From the NCBI GenBank assembly GCA_003222975.1, contig QHXN01000063.1, positions 1 to 59,222 on the forward strand: DNA of 59,222 nt. Reading direction: 5' to 3'. The notes beneath the pieces were generated by a model. That model ran no database searches, had not been told where the DNA came from, and saw nothing but the letters and a program-made list of their open reading frames with translations. The stretch is from Acidobacteriota bacterium. Its GTDB lineage: Bacteria; Acidobacteriota; Blastocatellia; Pyrinomonadales; Pyrinomonadaceae. This document shows, piece after piece, positions 50,220-58,846 of this stretch; the first letter of the stretch is position 1; every line of letters begins with the position of its first letter. Made by a program: the position numbers and the translations under genes.

Positions 50220-50330
50220 TGAATGCTGAATGATGAATGATGAGTGATGAATGCTGAATGCTGAATGCTGAATGCTAAGAGGCGTGCTGCCTTTCATTCA
50301 TCACTCATCACTCCGCATTCATCATTTCCG
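50213..50330. repeat. Long hairpin 18 with one-sided word expansion
   Basis: The right arm is the standard GNNGART set (as in hairpin 1). The left arm carries extra copies of GCTGAAT (about four in a row), so it is much longer. The apex is TAAGAGGC...GCCTTTC. It begins in the last codons of the upstream gene and ends 32 bp before rsmI. Confidence 0.85.
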
Positions 50331-50361
50331 TTTTCATCCCGACGTGATGCAACATTGGGCC

Positions 50362-51234
50362 ATGTCGCAGGCTAAGGGAACGCTCTACCTCGTCGCCACG
50401 CCCATCGGCAACCTCGAAGACATCACGCGGCGCGCGCTGCGCGTGCTCGCGGAGGTTGAAGTGGTGGCCTGCGAGGACACGCGCCGGACACGCGCCCTGC
50501 TCGAACATTTCGGCATCCGCGCCAAGACGGTCAGCTATCACGAGCACAACGAGCGCGAGCGCGCCGCAGAGTTGGCCGCCTTGCTCGAACGTGGCGCGGC
50601 GGTCGCGGTCGTCTCGGACGCGGGCACGCCGGGCATAAACGACCCCGGCTACCGTATCGTCTGCGCCGCCGCCGAGCGCGGCATCAATGTCGTGCCCGTG
50701 CCCGGCCCTTCGGCCTTCGTCGCAGCGCTCACCGCGTCGGGGCTGCCGACGGACGAGTTCTACTTCGGCGGCTTCCTTCCCGCGCGCGCGCACGCGCGAC
50801 GGCAGAAGCTCGCCGCCCTGCGCGACCTCCGAGCCACGCTCGTCTTCTACGAAGCGCCGCACCGCATCGCGCTCGCCCTCGCCGACGCGCGCGAAATCCT
50901 CGGCGAGCGCGAGGCCGCGGTCGCGCGCGAGTTGACGAAGATTCACGAGGAGGTCGTGCGCGGACGCCTCGGCGATCTGGCCGCGCGCTTCTCCATCGAG
51001 GGCGCGGCGCGCGGCGAGTTGGTGCTGGTCATTGACCGCGTGGTGATTGAAGAAGAGTCGGGAGTTGAAGAGGGAGCGACGGCGAGCGTCGCCGTGCGCG
51101 TCGCCGCGCTCGAAGCCGAAGGTCTCGACCAACGCGCCGCACTCAAGCGCGCCGCGCGCGAACTAGGACTGACGCGCGACGAAGCCTACCGCCGCCTCAC
51201 GTCCGAGCGCGCGCGCTCAAAGTCTGAGAATTAA
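50362..51234 (+). CDS. rsmI: 16S rRNA (cytidine-1402-2'-O)-methyltransferase RsmI
   Basis: 290 residues from ATG 50362 (MSQAKGTLYLVATPIGNLED); the longer frame upstream is read-through of the hairpin (IHHSSLRIHHF). LVATPIGNLEDIT and VSDAGTPGINDPGYRIV are the tetrapyrrole-methylase-type SAM blocks. PGPSAFVAALTASGLPTD and YEAPHRI complete the family pattern. The enzyme methylates the ribose of C1402 in the decoding centre, together with RsmH. It converges with the Nfn-like fusion gene with only 25 bp between stops and no hairpin. Confidence 0.95.
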   Translation: MSQAKGTLYLVATPIGNLEDITRRALRVLAEVEVVACEDTRRTRALLEHFGIRAKTVSYHEHNERERAAELAALLERGAAVAVVSDAGTPGINDPGYRIVCAAAERGINVVPVPGPSAFVAALTASGLPTDEFYFGGFLPARAHARRQKLAALRDLRATLVFYEAPHRIALALADAREILGEREAAVARELTKIHEEVVRGRLGDLAARFSIEGAARGELVLVIDRVVIEEESGVEEGATASVAVRVAALEAEGLDQRAALKRAARELGLTRDEAYRRLTSERARSKSEN

Positions 51235-51259
51235 TGAGAGGCGCACGCGGTTCGAGTTT

Positions 51260-54200
51260 TCAACGCGCGTCTGCGCCCGCCGCTTCTCTGAGTAAGTGGT
51301 CGAGCCACAGGTTCGCCAGCTTCTCCTGCACGGTGTTGGCGCGCAGGCGCGCGTTCAGGTGCTGGAAGTCAACCTCGTCGAGCAGTTGATCCTGGTTGAA
51401 GCAGGAGAAGACGAACGACTCCTCGCCGGTCTGCGGGTTGACGTGGCGTTGAAGGCACTGGGCGCAGACCTCCTTCATCATGCACTGCATCGGGCTGTTG
51501 ATGGAGCCGACGCCGACGTGTGAAGGCTTAAGGTGTGGCGCGAGGACGCCGTGACGGGCCTGCTTGACGGCGGCCATCATGCGGTCGGAGCCGATGGCGA
51601 TGATGCGCTCGACTTCGCGCAGGTCGAACACGGGTGGGCCGAGGAGCTTTTCGGCGTAAGACTTCATGGCCTGGACGATGTTGCCGCGGAAGTGTCTGTC
51701 CTGCGCTCGGCGCGGCTCGATCTCAGCACCTGTGTCGGTTGACCAGATGACCTGGTCGGTCGCCTCCTCGATCTCCTCGCGCTTGAAGAGGTCTTTGCCG
51801 TCCTTGTAGCCTGCGAAGTAGATGACGCGGTTGCCGCGCTCGCGCATGGCCTTGGCGATGGAGAAGAGGACGGCGTTACCGAGTCCGCCTCCCGCGAGCA
51901 GCACCGTCTCGCCTTCGGGAATCTCTGTCGGCGTGCCGGTCGGCCCCATGACGACGATCTGCTGCCCCGGCCTCAAAAGCACGCACTGGCGCGAAGACGC
52001 GCCCATCTCAAGCACGATGAGGCTCAGCAGCCCCTCTTCCTTGTCAACCCACGCGCCCGTCAGCGCCAAGCCTTCCATCGTCAGCCGCGTGTCTTCAACC
52101 ACGGGCGCGTCGGTCTCGTAATTTTGCAGGCGGTAGAACTGGCCGGGGTGAAACTTCCGAGCCTGTATCGGCGCGCGCACCGTCACCTCGACGATGGTGT
52201 CCGTCAGGCGTTCGACGCGCTCGACGCGCGCGATCAGGTTTTCGTCAAGGGTCTCGACGAGGCGCGCGAAAGACTCTTCGCGCGCGGGCTGGTCTTCGGC
52301 GCGCAAGCCGGCGATTTCGTCGGCGAAGAGCGCGACGACTTGGGGGAAGCCGTCCTTCGCCGACGCCATCGCCTTGACGACGTTGCCGGCGTAGGTGGGG
52401 TGGTTGTCGCCGTAGTACGTGATGAAGCGCCCCTCGTTTTCGTAAGACGTGAAGAAAGCGCGCTCGCCCTTCGCGGCGGGCACTAAATGAAAACCTCCGT
52501 CGCCATTCCTTTCGGCCCTGTGCGGCGCGAAGAATTCGCGCCAGTCGTCGAGCGCGAACGTGCCGGGGCGCTCGCGTTCGTAGATCGTGTTTGGGCTTGT
52601 GCCCGCGGCGACGCAGACGGTTCGCGCAGGGATGCGCACAATGTCGTCGCAGTTGACGTGCCACTTGCCTGTGGCGGGGTCGCGCCGCACGCGGTTGAAC
52701 AGGAGCGCGGCGACCGCGCCGTGCTCGTCGGCGACGGCCTCGGCGGGCGAAAGGTTCTCGACGATGTTAATTCCCTCTTCGAGCGACTTTGCAACCTCCT
52801 CGTGGTTCAACCTGTAGGCCGGCGAGTCGAGCAGGCGCTTGCGATAGACGATTGAGACGCCGCCCCAACCGCGGACGAGCGGCACGAAGTCCGGCGCTTC
52901 GCCCGCTTGGATTGCGCGCTCGCGCTCGGCGCGAACGGCGCGACCGTGCGCGAGATATTCTTCGAGCACGCCGCGCTCTTCGGAGTCGAAGCGCTTCCAT
53001 ACTTCCTCCGCGCCGAACTCGGCGGCCAGCTTCTCGAAGCGCTCCAGAGCCTTCTCGACCTGCACGGGGTAGTAGGCGAAAAGCTCCGTCGCCGTGTCAA
53101 TCGCGGTCAGTCCGCCGCCGATGACGATTGCGGGCAGGCGCACCTGAAGGTTGGCGAACGAGTCGCGCTTGGCCGCGCCGGTGAGTTGCAGCGCCATGAG
53201 GAAGTCGGACGCCTTGCGTATGCCGCGGATGAGGTTGTTCTTCATCTCGACGAGCGTGGGCTTGCCCGCGCCGGTGGCGACGGCGATGTGGTCGAAGCCG
53301 AGCGCCCAGGCGTCCTCTGCGGAGAGAGTCCCGCCGAAGCGCACGCCGCCGTAGAAACGAAAGCGTTCGCGCCGCGCGAGCGTGAGGTGCATGAGCGTCA
53401 GGAAATTTTTGTCCCACCTGACCGTGATGCCGTACTCCGAGACGCCGCCGAATCCGGCGAGCACGCGGCGGTCTAGTTCTGTTTCAATCTCGCGCACGTC
53501 GCGTACCGCTCGCGGCACGCGGCATCCGCCGTCGCCTGTTAACTCCTCATTCAGCGGCTCAATCTTCAGGCCGTCAATGCCGACGACGCCGAAGCCTTCG
53601 TTGAGGAGAAACTGCGCGAGCGTGTAGCCCGCCGGGCCGAGGCCGACGACGAGGACGTTCTTGCCGTTGTAGGGGAGCGCGTAAGGCCGTTTGGCGTTCA
53701 AGGGGTTCCAGCGCGTGAGCAAGCTATAGATTTCAAAGCCGTAAGGGAGCGAGAGCACGTCCGTCAGGATGCCGGTCTCGGCCTGCGGGATGTTGACCGG
53801 CTCCTGCTTCTGGAAGATGCACGCCTTCATGCAGTCGTTGCAGATGCGGTGGCCCGTGCCCGGACACATCGGGTTGTCTATGACGACGAGCGCCAGCGCG
53901 CCGACCGGGTCGCCCTCCTTCTGAAGCACGTGCATCTCGGAAATCTTCTCGTCGAGCGGGCACCCTCCGAGCACGATGCCGAGCGGGTTTCGCTTGAAAG
54001 AGCCGTCGCGCTCACGCAAGCCTTTAGAGCAGGAGTCCTTGTCGCGCTCGTGGCAGTAGAGGCAGTAGTTGACTTCTTCCAGAACTTCGCGCGGCGTGTA
54101 GCGCGCGTCCGTGAGCTTGAAGCCGTCTCGCCGTCGCAGGTTCTTATCCAGCCCGCGCATCAACTCCGGCAGGTCTGCTTCGGGGCGCTCTATCTGCACC

Positions 54201-55045
54201 AGGTGTTCGTAGTTCAAAGGGTGCGGAAAGCGGAAACTAACCCAAGCCTTCACGCGCTCGCGCGCTTCGGCCCGAAGCGCGTGCGCCGCAGCCCAAGCCT
54301 CCAACAGGCGCAAAGCCGCGCGGACGAACGCGCGATTCTCGTCCGCGCCGCCCCCGTCCTCGCCTTCGCGCCAGGCGGCGAGCGCACGCTCTATTTCCGT
54401 CCCGGCGATCTTCGCGCGCGCCGCCTCCGTCTCTCGCGCGCGTTCCTCAGACCATTCTTCTTCGCGGCGCGCGCCCTGCTTCGGGTAGTTCTTCTCCCAT
54501 TCGAGCAGGCGCACCGTCATGCGCGCCACGCCCAACTCGCGGTCGTCCGCGAGGGTGTCGGCGAAGGCCGCGCGGCGCAACGCTTCGAGCGCGGCGTCCG
54601 CGCCTTCGGCGTCCACGCCCGCCGTCTTCTCCGCCGGGAAACTCTTCGTCGCGCGCCGCTGGACGAACTGCTTGAACTGGAAGACGGGGTCTTGCGCGCG
54701 GATGCTCTCCATCAACTCCCCGCGCTCGCGCTCGACGCCAAACAGACGCGCGACGAAGCGCGAGAGGTGCGGCGCGGCGGCGATCAAAAGGTCTGACTCG
54801 GCCTTCGTGCCCCGGACGTTCTCGCCGCGCGAAGCGACATACTCCGAGAGCGCGGCGTGCAGCGCCGGGTCTGTGCGCTTGACCTCCGCGTAGAAAGCCC
54901 CGGCCAGGTCGCGCAGGCGCGACGGTCTGTAGAGGTCGCCGTAGGCGAACCCCTCGATGCCGAGTTGGAAGTCAGTGGGTGCTGTCGTGTCGCCGGGGGT
55001 GTCGGTCGCGTCGCTGTTAGGCTCGACGATGAGATTCTGTGCCAT
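51260..55045 (-). CDS. Nfn-like fused flavin/iron-sulfur oxidoreductase
   Basis: 1261 residues from ATG 55045 (MAQNLIVEPNSDATD). Residues 1-300 are helical and unassigned. From about 328 a GltD/NfnB-like part begins: CLYCHERDKDSCSKG, GGCPLDEKI and CPGTGHRICNDCMKACIF give the cysteines for two [4Fe-4S] clusters. VLVVGLGPAGYT near 465 is the FAD or NAD(P) site. From about 900 an NfnA/PyrK-like ferredoxin reductase follows: HPGQFYRLQNYE, LLAGGGLGNAVLF. The end (about 1185-1215), CMMKEVCAQCLQRHV...SCF, would hold the [2Fe-2S]. The two subunits of the bifurcating NADH-dependent ferredoxin:NADP oxidoreductase thus appear joined. Bifurcation itself is inferred. Confidence 0.8.
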   Translation of the reverse strand: MAQNLIVEPNSDATDTPGDTTAPTDFQLGIEGFAYGDLYRPSRLRDLAGAFYAEVKRTDPALHAALSEYVASRGENVRGTKAESDLLIAAAPHLSRFVARLFGVERERGELMESIRAQDPVFQFKQFVQRRATKSFPAEKTAGVDAEGADAALEALRRAAFADTLADDRELGVARMTVRLLEWEKNYPKQGARREEEWSEERARETEAARAKIAGTEIERALAAWREGEDGGGADENRAFVRAALRLLEAWAAAHALRAEARERVKAWVSFRFPHPLNYEHLVQIERPEADLPELMRGLDKNLRRRDGFKLTDARYTPREVLEEVNYCLYCHERDKDSCSKGLRERDGSFKRNPLGIVLGGCPLDEKISEMHVLQKEGDPVGALALVVIDNPMCPGTGHRICNDCMKACIFQKQEPVNIPQAETGILTDVLSLPYGFEIYSLLTRWNPLNAKRPYALPYNGKNVLVVGLGPAGYTLAQFLLNEGFGVVGIDGLKIEPLNEELTGDGGCRVPRAVRDVREIETELDRRVLAGFGGVSEYGITVRWDKNFLTLMHLTLARRERFRFYGGVRFGGTLSAEDAWALGFDHIAVATGAGKPTLVEMKNNLIRGIRKASDFLMALQLTGAAKRDSFANLQVRLPAIVIGGGLTAIDTATELFAYYPVQVEKALERFEKLAAEFGAEEVWKRFDSEERGVLEEYLAHGRAVRAERERAIQAGEAPDFVPLVRGWGGVSIVYRKRLLDSPAYRLNHEEVAKSLEEGINIVENLSPAEAVADEHGAVAALLFNRVRRDPATGKWHVNCDDIVRIPARTVCVAAGTSPNTIYERERPGTFALDDWREFFAPHRAERNGDGGFHLVPAAKGERAFFTSYENEGRFITYYGDNHPTYAGNVVKAMASAKDGFPQVVALFADEIAGLRAEDQPAREESFARLVETLDENLIARVERVERLTDTIVEVTVRAPIQARKFHPGQFYRLQNYETDAPVVEDTRLTMEGLALTGAWVDKEEGLLSLIVLEMGASSRQCVLLRPGQQIVVMGPTGTPTEIPEGETVLLAGGGLGNAVLFSIAKAMRERGNRVIYFAGYKDGKDLFKREEIEEATDQVIWSTDTGAEIEPRRAQDRHFRGNIVQAMKSYAEKLLGPPVFDLREVERIIAIGSDRMMAAVKQARHGVLAPHLKPSHVGVGSINSPMQCMMKEVCAQCLQRHVNPQTGEESFVFSCFNQDQLLDEVDFQHLNARLRANTVQEKLANLWLDHLLREAAGADAR

Positions 55046-55224
55046 TCGACTGTTCGGCCCTCGCAGAACTTGTTCGAGACGGGGAGCGGGTTTCCAAGAG
55101 CGCGCGAGGGAGACCGCGCGTGTTGAAGTATAACAGCCCGCGCCCGCGCCCGGAAGACGTGCCCGCGCGTTGTAACACCCGTCGCACCTCACCACACTCC
55201 GCGCCAACACGACGCCGCCTGCGC

Positions 55225-55254
55225 TTGCCATCCCCACGCCGAGACATTTATAAT
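55225..55254 (+). promoter_or_regulatory. Sigma-70-type promoter for tRNA-Glu
   Basis: TTGCCA (55225-55230) and a perfect TATAAT (55249-55254) are 18 bp apart; the tRNA starts 12 bp after the -10 element. Confidence 0.8.
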
Positions 55255-55266
55255 TGCCTCGCATTC

Positions 55267-55340
<74 letters not shown>

Positions 55341-55363
55341 TAACCCACCCAAATAAGAATTCC

Positions 55364-55795
55364 ATGCGAGACAGTAATGCTCGCAAGAGCGCTTTTCTAG
55401 GCATACCTCACGAAACAGCCAGTGGTCGGCTGCGGAAGATGGTTCTGTTCCACCTCTTACAAAAGCATGATGAGAACGTCTGCTTCAGGTGCTCTCGAAG
55501 AATCGAGACAGCCGAGGAATTAAGCATAGAGCACAAGCAGCCTTGGGAAGGCGTCAGCGTCGAGCTTTTTTGGTCGCTTGATAACATTGCATTCTCACAC
55601 CGCGTCTGCAATGTCCCGCACCGCTACAGAGGTAATGCTCTGTGGAGGCGCAAGGTCGGCCCTGAAGGGACGGCTTGGTGTAGAAAGTGTAAAGGCTTCC
55701 TGCCGATCTCAGAGTTCAGCCGCCACACCTCGCGTTGGAACGGACTGCAACCGTGGTGCAACGGCTGCTACGAGCGGCGAAGAAAACAACCCTGA
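55364..55795 (+). CDS. HNH endonuclease next to tRNA-Glu
   Basis: 143 residues; the start at 55364 has no strong ribosome site, and ATG 55439 (MVLFHLLQK) is possible. The HNH fold is visible: CFRCSRRIETAEELSIEHKQ, then WSLDNIAFSHRVCN with the last His and Asn. Two further Cys pairs (WCRKCKGF, WCNGCYERR) suggest a zinc finger. It resembles free-standing HNH genes found in or near group I introns. The DNA is markedly less GC-rich than its surroundings. It lies 24 bp after an intact tRNA and before a terminator, so it may be cotranscribed with the tRNA. No intron splits this tRNA. Confidence 0.85.
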   Translation: MRDSNARKSAFLGIPHETASGRLRKMVLFHLLQKHDENVCFRCSRRIETAEELSIEHKQPWEGVSVELFWSLDNIAFSHRVCNVPHRYRGNALWRRKVGPEGTAWCRKCKGFLPISEFSRHTSRWNGLQPWCNGCYERRRKQP

Positions 55796-55825
55796 GATTC
55801 ACCTCCAAGGTTTATCCAAAAGAAC

Positions 55826-55865
55826 AGAGGCCGCCGGAAGATTCTGACGGCCTCTTCGTTTTTCG
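55826..55865 (+). terminator. Rho-independent terminator after tRNA-Glu/HNH
   Basis: Arms AGAGGCCG (55826-55833) and CGGCCTCT (55848-55855) enclose a 14-nt loop; TCGTTTTT follows. It is a standard short terminator, unlike the long word hairpins. Confidence 0.85.
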
Positions 55866-55961
55866 CAGACGACCTTCATCGAGATTGAGACGGCCAGGCG
55901 GGCAGCGGGTGTTATAATCGCGCGCCGACCGACGTTGAATCCGCGCAGGAGTCGCGTAAGA

Positions 55962-57446
55962 GTGCTGCTTGACGACGACAACAGGAAGCTGGTCGCGCAT
56001 GTGACGAGGACTTTGAACGAACTAGTCGCGCCGCTCGAATGGAGCATCAGCGCGGTCTGGCGCGGCGCGGGCGCGCCCGAAGCGCGTTCGGTGCTCGACA
56101 ACCAACTGCTGCTTACAGCGCAGCGCTTCATCAACCTGCGCGAGTCTTCAGACGAGGAGAAGCAGGGCTACTACGAAGAACTCTGCCGCCTCTTCCGCCT
56201 GCGCGCAGCGCCCGACACGTTCCCCCTGCGCGAGTCAACAGACCTGCCGCCACACATACTCAGGCGGCTCGACCGCACGCCCGTCAGCGTCTCCTACCTC
56301 GAAACCTACGACTCGCGCCACGGCACGAACTTCGCCGACCGCGCGCGCGGCGCGCTCTTCCAGTTCGCGAACCTCGTCATCAAGTCCGACGGCACGGTCA
56401 CTCCGACGGAGGCCGCCGCGCTCGCCGAGTTCAAACAGACGCTCTACCCCGCAGGCAAACAAGCGCCCGCCGACAGCGCCGCCGTCACACGCGACGCGGG
56501 CACGACACGCGGAGCGGGAACGACCGGCGACGCGGGCGAGAAAGGGCGTGCGAGCGCCGCGGCGACCGAGGTTTCACAGGCGGAAGAGCAAGCGCCGCCG
56601 CGACCGCTCGAAGAGTTGCTGGCGGAACTCGACGCGCTCGTCGGCTTGGAGCGCGTGAAGGCGGACGTGCGTCAGCTCATCAACTTCCTCAAGGTTCAAA
56701 AGCTGCGCGAGGAGCAGGGGCTTAAAACCATGCCGGCCTCGCGCCACCTCGTCTTCTACGGCAATCCGGGCACGGGCAAGACGACGGTCGCGCGCCTCGT
56801 CTCGCAAATCTACCGCACGCTCGGAGTCCTTCGCCGCGGCCACCTCGTCGAGACCGACCGCGCCGGATTAGTCGCCGGCTACGTCGGACAGACCGCCCTC
56901 AAGGTCAGGGAGGCGGCGACCAAAGCGCTCGGCGGCGTCCTCTTCATTGACGAGGCTTACACGCTCGCGTCGGGCGGCGCGGGCGACTTCGGGCAGGAGG
57001 CGGTCGAGACCTTACTGAAGATGATGGAAGACCACCGCGACGAACTCGTCGTCATCGTCGCTGGCTACACGGGCCGCATGCAGGACTTCCTCGACTCGAA
57101 TCCGGGCCTGCGCTCGCGCTTCAACAAGCACGTCCGCTTCGACGACTACGACGAGCGTCAGCTCACGCGCATCTTCAAGACCTTCTGCGAGCGCGCCGAC
57201 TTCCGCGTCACCGCGGAGGCCGAGTCGGCGCTCGCCTCCGTCTTCAAAATCCTCACGGTCTCGCGCGACGAGACGTTCGGCAACGCGCGCACGGCGCGCA
57301 ACCTCTTCGAGGCGACCGTCAGCAAGCAGGCCAACCGCCTCGTCTCGCTCCCCCGTGTGGACAAGGAAATCCTCTCCACCATTGAGGCCGCAGACATCCC
57401 CGGCCAAGAGGAGCTGCGCGCCTGCGGCATCCTCGAAGACAGTTGA
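55962..57446 (+). CDS. AAA+ ATPase of the CbbX/CfxQ family
   Basis: 494 residues from GTG 55962, with AGGAG ten bases upstream; a TTG at 55935 is the longer option. Residues 1-170 form a helical N-domain of unknown role, followed by an Ala/Gly/Thr/Glu-rich linker. The AAA+ part starts with LVGLERVKADVRQLINFLKV. Walker A is YGNPGTGKTTVARL near 266, the pore loop lies near GYVGQTALKVREA, Walker B is GGVLFIDEAYTLAS near 325, and sensor/arginine-finger residues occur in NPGLRSRFNKHV. CbbX remodels inhibited Rubisco, but no Rubisco is here. Related proteins occur with type VII secretion (EccA) and in sporulation (SpoVK). The client is unknown. Confidence 0.9.
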   Translation: MLLDDDNRKLVAHVTRTLNELVAPLEWSISAVWRGAGAPEARSVLDNQLLLTAQRFINLRESSDEEKQGYYEELCRLFRLRAAPDTFPLRESTDLPPHILRRLDRTPVSVSYLETYDSRHGTNFADRARGALFQFANLVIKSDGTVTPTEAAALAEFKQTLYPAGKQAPADSAAVTRDAGTTRGAGTTGDAGEKGRASAAATEVSQAEEQAPPRPLEELLAELDALVGLERVKADVRQLINFLKVQKLREEQGLKTMPASRHLVFYGNPGTGKTTVARLVSQIYRTLGVLRRGHLVETDRAGLVAGYVGQTALKVREAATKALGGVLFIDEAYTLASGGAGDFGQEAVETLLKMMEDHRDELVVIVAGYTGRMQDFLDSNPGLRSRFNKHVRFDDYDERQLTRIFKTFCERADFRVTAEAESALASVFKILTVSRDETFGNARTARNLFEATVSKQANRLVSLPRVDKEILSTIEAADIPGQEELRACGILEDS

Positions 57447-57575
57447 TTGCGGAATGCGGAATGCGGATTGGAAGACAGTAGGCTTCTCATCATTTAACTC
57501 GCGCGCATCCGAGCCTCAACGAACAACGATAGAACTTCCGTCGAATCCGCAATCCGAAATCCACATTCCGCGATC
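57445..57575. repeat. Long hairpin 19 (GAATGCG 7-bp words) with large loop
   Basis: The left arm GATTGCG, GAATGCG, GAATGCG, GATTGGA starts on the AAA+ stop codon. The right arm (57544-57575) is AATCCGC, AATCCGA, AATCCAC, ATTCCGC. Matching words pair with single changes. The loop is about 70 nt and less ordered than in other copies, though GAAGAC...GGCTTCTC is still seen. Confidence 0.8.
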
Positions 57576-57660
57576 CCCTTGGGGATTTGACCAAAGGTGC
57601 GCGGTTGAGCGATTCTACGCTGTTATTAAATCAATCTTCATCCCGTGCGAGATTCAAGCC

Positions 57661-58836
57661 ATGAGTAAAGCAGCGACGGAAAGCTACGGGGGCGGCCCGC
57701 TGACCACCTATTCCGAGGACGAACAGATGTTCCGCGCCTCCGTGCGCGAGTTCGCCGAGGGCGAGATTCGCCCGCGCGTCGAGGAGATGGACGAGCACGC
57801 GAAGATGTCGCCGGACGTAATCAAACACCTCTTCGACCTCGGACTGATGGGCGTCGAGACTCCGGAAGAGTACGGCGGCGCGGGCGCTTCCTTTTTCACC
57901 GCCATCATCGGCGTCGAGGAGTTGTCGCGCGTTGATCCGTCGGTCGGCGTCCTGATGGACGTGCAGAACACGCTCGTCAACAACGCCCTCATCCGCTGGG
58001 GCAACACGGAGCAGAAGAAGAAGTACCTGCCGCGCCTCGCCACAGACACCGTCGGCGCTTACGCTCTTTCGGAGGCAGGCTCAGGCTCCGACGCTTTCGC
58101 CATGCAGACGCGCGCCGTAGAGCGCGGCGACCACTACGAGCTGACCGGACAGAAGCTCTGGATCACGAACGGCAACGAGGCGGGCGTCTTTATCGTCTTC
58201 GCCAACGCGAACCCCGAAGCCGGCTACCGCGGCATCACGGCCTTCGTCGTCGAGAAAGGTTTTGAAGGCTTCGCGGTCGGCAAGAAGGAGAACAAGCTCG
58301 GCATCCGCGCCTCTTCGACCACCGAGATCATCCTCGACGGCTGCAAGGTTCCCAAGGAGAACGTGCTCGGCGAGGCGGGGCGTGGGTACAAGGTTTCCAT
58401 CGAGACTCTGAACGAGGGGCGCATCGGCATCGGCGCGCAGATGATCGGCCTCGCCCGCGGCGCTCTGGAGCACGCGCTCCGCTACACCGCAGAGCGCACG
58501 CAGTTCAAACAGCCCATCAACCAGTTCCAGGCCGTGCAGTTTCAGCTCGCCGAGATGGCGACGGAGCTAGAGGCCGCGCGCCTGATGGTCTATAACGCCG
58601 CGCGCATGAAGGACGCCGGCCTCCCCTTCGTCAAAGAGGCCGCGATGGCGAAGCTCTACTCGTCGCGCGTTGCCGAGAAAGTTGCCAGCAAGGCGATTGA
58701 ACTCTACGGCGGCTACGGCTTCGTCAAAGACTACCCGGTCGAGAAGCTCTGGCGCGACTCCAAGATCGGCGCGATCTACGAGGGCACTTCAAACATGCAG
58801 TTGCAGACCATCGCCAAGCTCATCATCGGGAAGTGA
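57661..58836 (+). CDS. Acyl-CoA dehydrogenase
   Basis: 391 residues from ATG 57661 (MSKAATESYGGGPLT); the frame is open far upstream but only through hairpin DNA. The FAD fold shows YALSEAGSGSDAFAMQTRA, and LWITNGNEAGVFIVFA is the second signature. The base near the C-terminus is the Glu in IYEGTSNMQL, as in short- and branched-chain dehydrogenases. It removes two hydrogens from the alpha and beta carbons of acyl-CoA and passes them to electron-transfer flavoprotein. Its length fits short/branched-chain types. It is followed 10 bp later by a nucleotidyltransferase-like gene. Confidence 0.95.
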   Translation: MSKAATESYGGGPLTTYSEDEQMFRASVREFAEGEIRPRVEEMDEHAKMSPDVIKHLFDLGLMGVETPEEYGGAGASFFTAIIGVEELSRVDPSVGVLMDVQNTLVNNALIRWGNTEQKKKYLPRLATDTVGAYALSEAGSGSDAFAMQTRAVERGDHYELTGQKLWITNGNEAGVFIVFANANPEAGYRGITAFVVEKGFEGFAVGKKENKLGIRASSTTEIILDGCKVPKENVLGEAGRGYKVSIETLNEGRIGIGAQMIGLARGALEHALRYTAERTQFKQPINQFQAVQFQLAEMATELEAARLMVYNAARMKDAGLPFVKEAAMAKLYSSRVAEKVASKAIELYGGYGFVKDYPVEKLWRDSKIGAIYEGTSNMQLQTIAKLIIGK

Positions 58837-58846
58837 GCCGTGAACA

